Origin: Clostridia bacterium
GTDB lineage: Bacteria > Bacillota > Clostridia > Oscillospirales > Acutalibacteraceae
Length of the DNA stretch: 64,000 bases
Assembly (NCBI GenBank): GCA_017415025.1
Contig: JAFQJH010000018.1
Coordinates: 49,519-113,518, forward strand
Reading direction: 5' to 3'
A program made the translations under genes and the position numbers. Shown here in pieces: positions 17,031 through 24,600 of the stretch. Under the pieces are notes generated by a model. The model ran no database searches. It had not been told where the DNA came from and saw only the letters and a list, made by a program, of their open reading frames with translations. Numbering within the stretch: position 1 is the stretch's first letter; each line of letters starts with the position of its first letter.

Positions 17031-17219
17031 ATGGCAAAATGCGAATTCTGCGGCAAAGGTGTAGCTTTCGGTATTCAGGTTTCTCACTCACACAGACGTT
17101 CAAACAGAACATGGAAGCCGAACATTAAGCGTGTTAAGGCAGTTGTTAACGGTTCTCCGCGCAAGGTTTATGCTTGCACACGTTGTTTACGTTCAGGTAA
17201 GGTAACACGTGCCGTTTAA
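17031..17219 (+). CDS. rpmB: 50S ribosomal protein L28
   Basis: 62 residues, MAKCEFCGKGVAFG...RRSNRTWKPNIKRVK, with paired Cys motifs CEFC and CTRC, the zinc-binding (C+) form of L28. The ATG at 17031 follows AAAGGAGG; an in-frame ATG three codons upstream overlaps the ribosome binding site. Single gene ended by a terminator. Confidence 0.97.
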   Translation: MAKCEFCGKGVAFGIQVSHSHRRSNRTWKPNIKRVKAVVNGSPRKVYACTRCLRSGKVTRAV

Positions 17220-17233
17220 TGCACATGATGATA

Positions 17234-17267
17234 CAGAGGCTGTCTCAAGACAGCCTCTTTGTCTTTT
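17234..17267 (+). terminator. Terminator of rpmB
   Basis: AGAGGCTGTCT / ACAGCCTCTTT with CAAG loop and a T-rich tail. Confidence 0.9.
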
Positions 17268-17281
17268 ACGGAGGAATTATA

Positions 17282-18448
17282 ATGAGCAAGATTAAAGCTT
17301 TTATAAATATAACGCGAAGAAAGCTTCTCTTCTTCGTCGTATGGCCTCTCGCCTTCAGGCTGTTTTCTTTAAAGCCTATTGACGAAAAGCTTGTGCTTTT
17401 TGCGTACAGCAAGAATTATGACAAAATGCCCGACAATATGGTCGGTATATATAAATACCTTTTAAAAAAGGGCTACAACTGCAAGGTTGTCAGCTCACCC
17501 GAGAGTGCGGTCAAAAGGATTATTGCCGACATTATGTTCCAGAGGGATTACGCAAGGTGCAAGTGCGTCTTTGTGACGGACAACTTTGACCCGCTTTATG
17601 CGCACAAGCCGAATGAGGGAACAAAGGTTATCCAGCTCTGGCACGCCTGCGGCGCATTCAAGAAGTGGGGCAACTCCACGCTCGACCTTGCGTGGGGCGG
17701 CAGCCGTAAGGATATGCTACGTTTTCCGAAGCACAATACCTACACCGACGTTTTTGTTTCAGCGGAGAGCGTTATCCCCTGCTACGCAGAGGCCTTCGGC
17801 TGTGACGAGAGTATAATCAAGGCTATGGGCACACCGAGGACGGACGTTTATTTTGACAAAGCTTTTGTTGACGGTTGCCGTGACGAGGTTTTAAAAGTAT
17901 TTCCGCAAATCGGTGACAGGAAGATTGTGCTCTACGCACCGACCTTCCGCGGTAACTCCCCCGAGCAGTCCTATAACGACCAACCGCTTGATTATGAGCT
18001 TTTCAAAAAGACTCTCGGCGACGAATATGCGCTCGTTCTTAAGCTTCATCCCTTTACCGCAAAGAAATACAAGCTGACTGACGAAGAAAAGAAGCAATAC
18101 GGCGATTTCGTATTTGACGCTTCAACCGTTCTTAATATTGAAACAGCTCTTTGTGCGGCTGATTATCTGATTGCTGACTATTCATCACTTATTTTTGAAT
18201 ACGCCCTGCTCGACAAGCCGATGATTTTCTACGCTTACGACCTTGAAAAATATGACAGAGACAGAAGCTTTTATTTCGATTATAAATCTTTTGTACCAGG
18301 AAGAATTGTTACAACCAACGAGGAGATTGTCGCCTGCATTTTAAGCGGTAGCTGTCAGCAGGAAAAAATCAAGGATTTCAAAGAAAAGTTTATGAGTGCG
18401 TGTGACGGCAAGTGTATTGAACGGATTGCCGAATACGCTGTGAGGTAA
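17282..18448 (+). CDS. CDP-glycerol glycerophosphotransferase family protein (TagB/TagF-like)
   Basis: 388 residues. The C-terminal two thirds match the teichoic-acid polymerase/primase family: LWHACGAFKKWG, GTPRTDVYFDK, VLYAPTFRGN, LKLHPF and DYLIADYSSLIFEYALLDKPMIFY. A hydrophobic N-terminal stretch (about 13-29) suits membrane association. Likely transfers glycerol phosphate (or ribitol phosphate) to a lipid-linked acceptor at the inner membrane face; exact acceptor unknown. The ATG at 17282 follows GGAGGAA; longer readings would start inside the rpmB terminator. Four bases separate it from yfcE. Confidence 0.88.
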   Translation: MSKIKAFINITRRKLLFFVVWPLAFRLFSLKPIDEKLVLFAYSKNYDKMPDNMVGIYKYLLKKGYNCKVVSSPESAVKRIIADIMFQRDYARCKCVFVTDNFDPLYAHKPNEGTKVIQLWHACGAFKKWGNSTLDLAWGGSRKDMLRFPKHNTYTDVFVSAESVIPCYAEAFGCDESIIKAMGTPRTDVYFDKAFVDGCRDEVLKVFPQIGDRKIVLYAPTFRGNSPEQSYNDQPLDYELFKKTLGDEYALVLKLHPFTAKKYKLTDEEKKQYGDFVFDASTVLNIETALCAADYLIADYSSLIFEYALLDKPMIFYAYDLEKYDRDRSFYFDYKSFVPGRIVTTNEEIVACILSGSCQQEKIKDFKEKFMSACDGKCIERIAEYAVR

Positions 18449-18452
18449 AATT

Positions 18453-18995
18453 ATGAAAATTATGATTGCATCCGACATTCACGGCAGTGCTTACTACTGC
18501 AAAAAAATGCTCGAAGCCTATAAAAATGAAAAGGCGGACAAGCTGTTGCTTCTCGGCGATATTCTTTATCACGGTCCGAGAAACGACCTGCCCGAGGGAT
18601 ATGCGCCAAAAGAGGTTATCGCAATGCTCAATCCGATCGCCGACGAGCTTCTTTGCGTACGCGGAAACTGCGACACGGAGGTTGACCAAATGGTACTCGA
18701 TTTTCCCGTGCTCGCAGAATACGCAATTCTTTATAACGAGGGCAGGATGATTTTTGCCACACACGGTCACAATTTCAACCCTGCGAACCCGCCGAAAATC
18801 AAAAAGGGAGATATTCTCCTCAACGGACACACTCACGTTCCCGCTTTTGAGGTTACGGACGAATTTACCTATGTAAATCCGGGTTCGGTATCCATTCCGA
18901 AAGAGAACAGCGAACACGGATATATTCTGCTTGAGGGTAATACACTCAAGTGGAAAAATCTTGACGGTGAGATTTACAGAGAAGAAAAGCTTTAA
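18453..18995 (+). CDS. yfcE: YfcE-family phosphodiesterase
   Basis: 180 residues with all calcineurin-type metal motifs: SDIHGS (8-13), GDILYHGP, GNCD, ATHGH and GHTH. Family enzymes hydrolyse artificial phosphodiesters; the physiological substrate is unknown. It follows the TagB/TagF-like gene by four bases, probably one operon. The 3' end overlaps the 3' end of convergent gpr by four bases. Confidence 0.92.
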   Translation: MKIMIASDIHGSAYYCKKMLEAYKNEKADKLLLLGDILYHGPRNDLPEGYAPKEVIAMLNPIADELLCVRGNCDTEVDQMVLDFPVLAEYAILYNEGRMIFATHGHNFNPANPPKIKKGDILLNGHTHVPAFEVTDEFTYVNPGSVSIPKENSEHGYILLEGNTLKWKNLDGEIYREEKL

Positions 18996-19861
18996 TTCCC
19001 GACGAGCATCATAATTTCGTCAGTGCTTAAATGCGGTTGCAGAGCTTTATTAATAGAAAGACCGATAATCCTTGAGGCGCGTTCTATGACAAGGTCGATT
19101 TCACGCGGTGTGATTATCATTTTCTTATTTTCCTCGCGTGAGATTTCGGCTTCGTCATCTGTCAGGTCATTGACGAGTGTCTGTGCATCAACGACGGTGG
19201 GTATTCCGACAGAAATGACGGGAACACCAAGAGTTTCGCGGTCGATAGCCGCTCTTGCATTTCCCACACCCGAGCCGGGAGTGATGCCCGTATCGGACAT
19301 CTGCACGGTGTTGCCGAGCCTTGTGAGCCGTCTTGCGGCAAGGGCATCAACAACGATTACGGCAGACGGGTTGACACACTCTGCAAGGCCTTTAACTGAT
19401 TCGGCAGTCTCGACTCCCGTTTTGCCCAGAACTCCCGGAATAAAGCCTGCCACGGGGCGCAGATTGCCCAGACCGACACTTTCGGAAAGCTCTTCATTGA
19501 TATGACGTGTGGCAAGCACAAAGCCTATACTCTGAGGTCCGACGGCATCGGGAGTGATATCCGTATTTCCCAATCCTACGGCAAGGACGGTGCCCTCCTT
19601 CGGCAAAAGTTCGCGCAATTCTTCGCCGATAGCTTCGATAATATCGTCGTCGACGGGTGAACGGGACACAAGTGACGGAATTTCGGCGGTAATATAAGTG
19701 CCGACGGGCTTACCGAGCGACCTCTCACCGCGGATATCCGTAACTTTAATTTTAGTGAAGGTTATGCCGTTTTTTTCGTAAGTTTCGCTCTCGACTCCTG
19801 CAGGAGAATCCGCTTTAATGACCTCGTGCCTTTCGAGCGCAAGGTCTGTTCTGAAATCCAT
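18992..19861 (-). CDS. gpr: Germination protease GPR
   Basis: 289 residues. Aspartic-type protease that degrades small acid-soluble spore proteins at germination. MDFRTDLALERHE at the N-terminus, then SPVDDDIIEAIGEELRELLP, GLGNTDITPDAVGP, GFIPGVLGKTGVETAE and VDALAARRL match the family. The ATG at 19861 with AAGGGTG is preferred over a GTG three codons upstream. Shows the organism is a spore former. No terminator between it and yfcE. Confidence 0.95.
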   Translation of the reverse strand: MDFRTDLALERHEVIKADSPAGVESETYEKNGITFTKIKVTDIRGERSLGKPVGTYITAEIPSLVSRSPVDDDIIEAIGEELRELLPKEGTVLAVGLGNTDITPDAVGPQSIGFVLATRHINEELSESVGLGNLRPVAGFIPGVLGKTGVETAESVKGLAECVNPSAVIVVDALAARRLTRLGNTVQMSDTGITPGSGVGNARAAIDRETLGVPVISVGIPTVVDAQTLVNDLTDDEAEISREENKKMIITPREIDLVIERASRIIGLSINKALQPHLSTDEIMMLVGN

Positions 19862-19905
19862 ATAAATCACCCTTGAAAAAATTTTTAAAAAAAGTAAAAA
19901 AATAC

Positions 19906-19934
19906 TTGCTTTTTTGCAGTTTTAATGATATGAT
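19906..19934 (+). promoter_or_regulatory. Promoter of rpsT
   Basis: TTGCTT (19906-19911), 17-bp spacer, TATGAT (19929-19934). Confidence 0.65.
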
Positions 19935-19969
19935 ATCTAACTGTGTAATGCATTAAAGGAGGTGGAATT

Positions 19970-20224
19970 ATGCCTAACATCAAATCAGCAAAGAAAAGAG
20001 TACTTGTAAACAAGTCAAAGGCTGCTCGTAACAAGTCAAGAAATTCAGCTCTTAAGACAGCAATCAAAAAGGCTAACGCTGCTGCTGCAGCTAACTCACC
20101 CGATAAGGAAGCTGCTGTTAAGTTTGCAATCAAGAAGGTAGACCAGGCTTGTGCAAAGAATCTTCTCCACAAGAACAACGCTGCCAGAAAGAAGTCAGCT
20201 CTCGCAAAGCTTCTTGCAGACTAA
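19970..20224 (+). CDS. rpsT: 30S ribosomal protein S20
   Basis: 84 residues, MPNIKSAKKRVLVNKSKAARN..., Lys/Ala-rich helical protein typical of S20. ATG preceded by AAAGGAGGTGGAATT. Single gene with promoter and terminator; divergent from gpr. Confidence 0.97.
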   Translation: MPNIKSAKKRVLVNKSKAARNKSRNSALKTAIKKANAAAAANSPDKEAAVKFAIKKVDQACAKNLLHKNNAARKKSALAKLLAD

Positions 20225-20240
20225 TTGAGTTTAACAATAC

Positions 20241-20272
20241 GGACAAGCGAATGCTTGTCCTTTTGTTTTTTA
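20241..20272 (+). terminator. Terminator of rpsT
   Basis: GGACAAGC / GCTTGTCC with GAAT loop and TTTTGTTTTTT. Confidence 0.9.
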
Positions 20273-20284
20273 TTCGGAAATATC

Positions 20285-20313
20285 TTGACTTTATCCGTTT
20301 GGTGTAATATAAT
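20285..20313 (+). promoter_or_regulatory. Promoter of the Cys-rich microprotein gene
   Basis: TTGACT (20285-20290), 17-bp spacer, TATAAT (20308-20313), then AGGAGG (20331-20336) before the ATG. Confidence 0.8.
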
Positions 20314-20345
20314 TAGTGTAAATAAAGTTCAGGAGGTACTATCCC

Positions 20346-20537
20346 ATGTGTGATACACTTAAAAAGATTATTAAGGTTGTCGGCATTATCGCTGCTGTTG
20401 CTGCTGTTGCCGCAGGCATTTATTATGTTGTAACAAAGGTTCTCCCCTGCAAGAATAAGGTTGAAGATGATGACCAGAGCGATTATGTTTCCTGCTCTTG
20501 CTGCGACATCGACGATCCCGTTCAGGTTGAGGCATAA
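20346..20537 (+). CDS. Membrane microprotein with Cys-rich acidic tail
   Basis: 63 residues. One membrane segment (about 9-32, VVGIIAAVAAVAAGIYYVV), a basic junction, then a short acidic tail with the cluster SCSCCDIDD (about 49-57). Cys also at residues 2 and 35. Strong promoter and AGGAGG ribosome binding site support a real gene. No family recognised; metal binding or redox is possible but is only a guess. Stands alone between rpsT and spoVAE. Confidence 0.75.
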   Translation: MCDTLKKIIKVVGIIAAVAAVAAGIYYVVTKVLPCKNKVEDDDQSDYVSCSCCDIDDPVQVEA

Positions 20538-20656
20538 ATTTAACAATCCGCTTTTTTAACTTTTTATTTTTTATTTTTTTGTTTTTTCGTTTTTCATCTT
20601 GATACTTTCTTTAGGGGTTTTCGGGGCAAGGATTTTTTCCTTGCTCCGAATTCCTT

Positions 20657-21010
20657 TTATTTCGGCTTGGAGCGTGTCAGGAATGCCGCAATAAGTCCGC
20701 TGACGATAGCTGCCGATATACCTGCCGCGCCCGCAGACAGCGGACCCGTGAGAATTCCCAGCCAGCCCGTTGAGTCAATCATCTCGCGCGTACCCTTTGC
20801 AAGAGTATAGCCGAAGCCCGTCAGAGGTACGGTAGCGCCGCACCCCGCGAAATCGACAAGATGCTGATAAAGCCCGAAGCCCTCCAAAACAACACCGAGC
20901 ACAACGAAGCTGACGAGAATCCGTGCGGGTGTAAGCTTTGTTAAATCTATCAGAAGCTGACCGACAACGCAGATTGCTCCGCCGACCAGAAAAGCCCATA
21001 AAAAATCCAT
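20657..21010 (-). CDS. spoVAE: Stage V sporulation protein AE
   Basis: 117 residues with three to four membrane segments: MDFLWAFLVGGAICVVGQLLID, KLTPARILVSFVVLGVVLEG, LYQHLVDFAGCGATVPLTGFGYTLAKG, and a Gly/Ala-rich C-terminal pair. This is the SpoVAEB-type subunit of the channel that moves dipicolinic acid during sporulation and germination. The ATG at 21010 with AGGTGAT is chosen; a longer frame would add 16 residues through the ribosome binding site. SpoVAC and SpoVAD genes are not next to it. Confidence 0.92.
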   Translation of the reverse strand: MDFLWAFLVGGAICVVGQLLIDLTKLTPARILVSFVVLGVVLEGFGLYQHLVDFAGCGATVPLTGFGYTLAKGTREMIDSTGWLGILTGPLSAGAAGISAAIVSGLIAAFLTRSKPK

Positions 21011-21088
21011 AAAATCACCTGATTTAATTTTTTGAGGTTTTAATGGAGATATTCGCAAAAAATAAATGTAAAATAATGTTTTTTGATA

Positions 21089-21117
21089 TTGACTTTAGCG
21101 TAGTAATGTGTTAGCAT
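21089..21117 (+). promoter_or_regulatory. Promoter of the amino acid ABC transporter operon
   Basis: TTGACT (21089-21094), 17-bp spacer, TAGCAT (21112-21117). Confidence 0.5.
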
Positions 21118-21149
21118 AATAGCACATTTTAAATCGGAGGGATTTTATT

Positions 21150-21935
21150 ATGAAAAAGTTTATTGCAATCGCTCTTGCAGTGCTTACAGCAGTTATGGTT
21201 TTTGCTTTTGCAGGCTGCGGCGATAAGACAAACGAAACATCTGAGCTTGCTGCTATCAAGGAAAAGGGCAAGATCGTTGTAGGTATCACAGATTACGAGC
21301 CGATGAACTATATGGAAAACGGCAAGTGGGTCGGCTTTGACACAGAGCTTACTGAGGCTTTTGCTGCTAAGCTTGGCGTTGAGGTTGAATTTGTTGTTCT
21401 CGCTGACTGGGGCAAGAAGTTTATGGACCTTCAGGCAGGTACAATCGACTGCGTATGGAACGGTATGACAATTACAGATGAGGCTCGCAACAACTCTTCT
21501 GTTTCTGACGTTTACCTTCAGAACTCACAGGTAGTTGTTCTCCCCGCTGACAAGGCTGCTACTCTTACAACAGTTGACGCTATCAAGGATCTTACTTTTG
21601 CAGTTGAAGAAGGCTCTGCAGGTCAGACAGCAGGTAAGGACAACGGTCTGAAGACAGTTGCTGTTAAGGATATGGCTACTGCACTTCTCGAGGCAAAGAG
21701 CGGCGCTTGCGACGGTTGTATCATTGATAAGACAATGGCTGACGCAACAGTCGGTGCAGGCACAAGCTATGCAAACCTCGGTGTTGCTATGACACTCAGC
21801 ACAGAGGAGTTCGGTATCTCCTTCAGAAAGGGCTCTGACCTTACTGCTGAGCTCAACACATTCCTCAAGGAGTACCAGGCAAGCGGCGAATTCAAGAAGC
21901 TTGCTGACAAGTACGGCGTTACAGTTGAGGAATAA
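21150..21935 (+). CDS. Polar amino acid ABC transporter, substrate-binding lipoprotein
   Basis: 261 residues. Signal peptide with lipobox FAGC (Cys23), then a periplasmic-binding-protein type 2 domain of the PBP3 family: GKIVVGITDYEPMNYMENGKW split over one strand, FDTELTEAFAAKLGVEVEF, WNGMTITDEARNN, and EEFGISFRKG near the C-terminus. Captures a polar amino acid or cystine outside the cell for the permease and ATPase downstream. A moderately stable hairpin in the following spacer may favour its expression over the permease. Confidence 0.92.
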   Translation: MKKFIAIALAVLTAVMVFAFAGCGDKTNETSELAAIKEKGKIVVGITDYEPMNYMENGKWVGFDTELTEAFAAKLGVEVEFVVLADWGKKFMDLQAGTIDCVWNGMTITDEARNNSSVSDVYLQNSQVVVLPADKAATLTTVDAIKDLTFAVEEGSAGQTAGKDNGLKTVAVKDMATALLEAKSGACDGCIIDKTMADATVGAGTSYANLGVAMTLSTEEFGISFRKGSDLTAELNTFLKEYQASGEFKKLADKYGVTVEE

Positions 21936-21959
21936 TTAATTCCGAAAATTCAAAATCTG

Positions 21960-21987
21960 AGGCAGGAAGTCTTACGGCTCCCTGCCT
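21960..21987 (+). promoter_or_regulatory. Intercistronic hairpin between binding protein and permease genes
   Basis: AGGCAGG / CCTGCCT closes a 14-nt loop. The tail TTTAAG is too short for a strong terminator, so partial termination or mRNA protection of the upstream gene is likely. Confidence 0.5.
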
Positions 21988-22027
21988 TTAAGATGTTTTG
22001 TGTTATATCAGAAAGGTTAAGATTATT

Positions 22028-22723
22028 ATGTTTTGGACGGTAACACAGTCATTGCTTGAGGGCTTCGCTTCAACGCTTGAGCTTTTTGTATTGACTCTGG
22101 TTTTCGCATTACCTCTCGGTCTTATCATCAGCTTCGGCTCGATGAGTAAGCTCAAGCCGTTAAACTGGCTTGTCCGCACATTCGTGTGGATTATAAGAGG
22201 TACTCCCCTTATGCTTCAGCTCATCATCATTTTCTACGTTCCCGGCTTTGTCGGAATGTGGGCTCAGGATCAGCAAAGCTCCAACCTCTTTATCCAGTGG
22301 CTTGCAACATGGCACGTTTTAGACCGCTTCGGCGCAGCTCTGCTCGCCTTTGTTATCAACTATGCGTGCTATTTCTCCGAAATCTACCGCGGCGGCATTG
22401 AGTCCATTTCGAAGGGACAGTACGAGGCCTGCCACGTGCTAGGTATGACAAAGAGTCAGGCATTCTTTAAGGTTGTGCTTCTGCAGGTTGTAAAACGCAT
22501 CATTCCGCCGATGAGCAACGAAATAATTACACTTGTTAAGGACACCTCACTCGCCAGAATTATCTCCGTTTACGAGATTATCTGGAGCGGTGAAGCGTTC
22601 ATCAAGAGTGACGGTCTGCTCTGGCCTCTTTTCTACACAGGCGTATTCTTCCTGCTTGCTTGCGGACTTCTTACAGTCCTCTTCAACAAGATTGAGAAGA
22701 AGCTCAGCTACTTTTCCGTGTGA
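22028..22723 (+). CDS. Polar amino acid ABC transporter, permease
   Basis: 231 residues, about five membrane segments. The HEAT/His-Glu-Gln-Arg-opine permease signature is clear: VRTFVWIIRGTPLMLQL, then NYACYFSEIYRGGIESISKGQYEAC and VLGMTKSQAFFKVVLLQ (EAA loop contacting the ATPase), KDTSLARIISVYEI. The ATG at 22028 follows GAAAGG; an upstream in-frame ATG lacks a ribosome binding site. Eleven bases before the ATPase gene. Confidence 0.93.
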   Translation: MFWTVTQSLLEGFASTLELFVLTLVFALPLGLIISFGSMSKLKPLNWLVRTFVWIIRGTPLMLQLIIIFYVPGFVGMWAQDQQSSNLFIQWLATWHVLDRFGAALLAFVINYACYFSEIYRGGIESISKGQYEACHVLGMTKSQAFFKVVLLQVVKRIIPPMSNEIITLVKDTSLARIISVYEIIWSGEAFIKSDGLLWPLFYTGVFFLLACGLLTVLFNKIEKKLSYFSV

Positions 22724-22734
22724 GGTGATCTGAT

Positions 22735-23517
22735 ATGGCAATTCTTGAAGTTAATGAACTTACAAAGGACTTTGGTGCAACCAAGGTTCTTAAGGGTATC
22801 ACCTTTTCACTCGAGGAGGGCAAGGTGCTTTCAATCATCGGCTCTTCGGGAAGCGGTAAGACTACCCTGCTTCGCTGTATCAACGGGCTTGAAACAGCAA
22901 CCTCGGGCAAAATCAGCGTAAACGAAAAGGTTGTTTTTGACAGTGCAATCACGGATAAAAATGAGCTTAAAGAAATCAAGGGCAACCAGCAGAATATCGG
23001 TCTTGTTTTTCAGCAGTTTAATCTTTTTCCGCAGTATACGGCACTGGGCAACGTAACGCTTGCAATGAAGCTTGCGGCAAAGAAAAGACCCGATTACAAG
23101 AAAAACAAGAAGGCTATCCTTGAGGAAATCGACAAAACCGCAAAGTATTACCTCAACAAGGTCGGTCTTTCGGACAAGCTCGGCAACTATCCCTGCGAGC
23201 TTTCGGGCGGTCAGCAGCAGCGTGTATCAATCGCACGTGCGCTTGCAATGAATCCGCAGATTCTCTTCTTTGACGAGCCTACATCGGCACTCGACCCTGA
23301 GCTTACGGGTGAAATCCTCAAAACAATCCGTCAGCTTGCCGAGGACAATATGACGATGGTTATCGTAACCCACGAAATGAACTTTGCAAAGGACGTTTCG
23401 GACGAGGTAATCTTTATGGATGACGGAGTTATCGCCGAGCAAGGCACTCCCGAGGAGGTTCTTGTGAACCCCAAAAATCCCAGAACAAAGGCCTTTCTTA
23501 ACACTTACGAAAAATAA
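22735..23517 (+). CDS. Polar amino acid ABC transporter, ATP-binding protein
   Basis: 260 residues. Walker [11 protein letters not shown]-loop [14 protein letters not shown], signature LSGGQQQR, Walker [15 protein letters not shown]-loop VTHEM. Closest in layout to GlnQ/HisP-type ATPases. An insertion of about 20 residues ([19 protein letters not shown]) precedes the signature helix. Energises uptake by the two preceding proteins. Confidence 0.94.
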   Translation: MAILEVNELTKDFGATKVLKGITFSLEEGKVLSIIGSSGSGKTTLLRCINGLETATSGKISVNEKVVFDSAITDKNELKEIKGNQQNIGLVFQQFNLFPQYTALGNVTLAMKLAAKKRPDYKKNKKAILEEIDKTAKYYLNKVGLSDKLGNYPCELSGGQQQRVSIARALAMNPQILFFDEPTSALDPELTGEILKTIRQLAEDNMTMVIVTHEMNFAKDVSDEVIFMDDGVIAEQGTPEEVLVNPKNPRTKAFLNTYEK

Positions 23518-23521
23518 ATAA

Positions 23522-23578
23522 TTGACAACACCGCCTCATTTTGCTATATTGAAAACAGCAAATTAAAAGGCGGTGTTT
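23522..23578 (+). promoter_or_regulatory. Promoter nested in a hairpin before the isomerase gene
   Basis: TTGACA (23522-23527), 17-bp spacer, TATATT (23545-23550). The -35 end and spacer contain ACACCGCC, which is complementary to GGCGGTGT at 23569-23576 just before TTTTTT and the ATG. In read-through RNA from the ABC operon this would fold as a terminator-like hairpin hiding the ribosome binding site; RNA from the local promoter lacks the left arm. Confidence 0.6.
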
Positions 23579-23581
23579 TTT

Positions 23582-24409
23582 ATGAAATTAGGTATTATCA
23601 ACGGCTGGGAAGAAGCTCACTTTAAATCGGTTAAGGACAAGGGGCTCGAGGCAGTTGAATTCTGCATCAACCACAACTATGACTCTGCAGAGGTGCTCGC
23701 CCGTGCCGATGAAATCAAGGGATATTCAGAAAAATACGGTGTTGCAGTCGGCTCAATCGGCCGTTGGGGCATGGACAGAGTTGACGACAACGGCGAAATC
23801 ATACCCGAGGCTATGCAGCACGACAAAAACCTTGTTGACCTTGCATCAAAGCTCGGCTGCCCCGTTTACAACGTCGGCTGTAATGAGGTTGAGGACAAGA
23901 GCTTTGAGGAAAACTGTAAATATGCAATCGCTTATCTTTCACAGCTTGTTGAATACGCAAAGGAAAGAAACGTTAAAATCGGTATTTATAACTGTGATTG
24001 GGCAAACTTCATCTGGGATGCAAAAGCCTGGGGCGCAATTCTGACAGCTATCCCCGAGCTCGGAATCAAGTATGACCCTTCACACTGCATCAACCGCTTC
24101 GGCGATTATCTCAAGGAAATGGCTGACTGGGGCCACCGCTTCCACCACTTCCACATAAAGGGCACTCTTCACGTCGGCGGTGACCATTACGATGACCCGC
24201 CCGCAGGTCTTGACCAGACGAATTGGGGTGCGGTTATGGCGATTCTGCACATCCACAATTATAAGGGAATGCTCTCTATCGAGCCTCATTCAAGCAATTG
24301 GTTCGGCGGCAAGGGTCAGTGGGGCATTGATTTTACAATTAATTATATCAGACAATTCCTTATTGACGAAAAATATGAGAATATGAATATTGACCCATAT
24401 ATGCCGTAA
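23582..24409 (+). CDS. Sugar phosphate isomerase/epimerase-like TIM barrel protein
   Basis: 275 residues, xylose-isomerase-like AP endonuclease 2 fold. Segments typical of the family are MKLGIINGWEEA, LEAVEFCINHNYD, VGIYNCDW-like strand KIGIYNCDWANF, YDPSHCINRFGDYL (metal site), HFHIKGT and LSIEPHSSNWFGG. Probably converts or cleaves a sugar or inositol derivative; substrate unknown. The ATG at 23582 is chosen because the sequence AAAGGCGGTG serves as ribosome binding site. Confidence 0.83.
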   Translation: MKLGIINGWEEAHFKSVKDKGLEAVEFCINHNYDSAEVLARADEIKGYSEKYGVAVGSIGRWGMDRVDDNGEIIPEAMQHDKNLVDLASKLGCPVYNVGCNEVEDKSFEENCKYAIAYLSQLVEYAKERNVKIGIYNCDWANFIWDAKAWGAILTAIPELGIKYDPSHCINRFGDYLKEMADWGHRFHHFHIKGTLHVGGDHYDDPPAGLDQTNWGAVMAILHIHNYKGMLSIEPHSSNWFGGKGQWGIDFTINYIRQFLIDEKYENMNIDPYMP

Positions 24410-24476
24410 ACAAGGCTATTGTCTTTGCAAACATTAAGGCACAGTACAGTTTATCAGAAATTTCACATTTACATTC

Positions 24477-24515
24477 AAAAACCGCAACAGGATAACCTGC
24501 TGCGGTTTTAAAATA
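24477..24515 (+). terminator. Terminator after the isomerase-like gene
   Basis: AAAACCGCAACAGG / CCTGCTGCGGTTTT with ATAA loop. Confidence 0.8.
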
Positions 24516-24540
24516 TTATTAGCACTTTTGTTTAAAATAA

Positions 24541-24569
24541 TTGACTTTTATTAAAAATAAATGTATAAT
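24541..24569 (+). promoter_or_regulatory. Promoter of the secreted PHP-domain gene
   Basis: TTGACT (24541-24546), 17-bp spacer, TATAAT (24564-24569), then GGAGG before the ATG at 24601. Rules out translation starts near 24541. Confidence 0.8.
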
Positions 24570-24600
24570 CTTTACATTATTAACCGTAGGAGGTTTTTTG

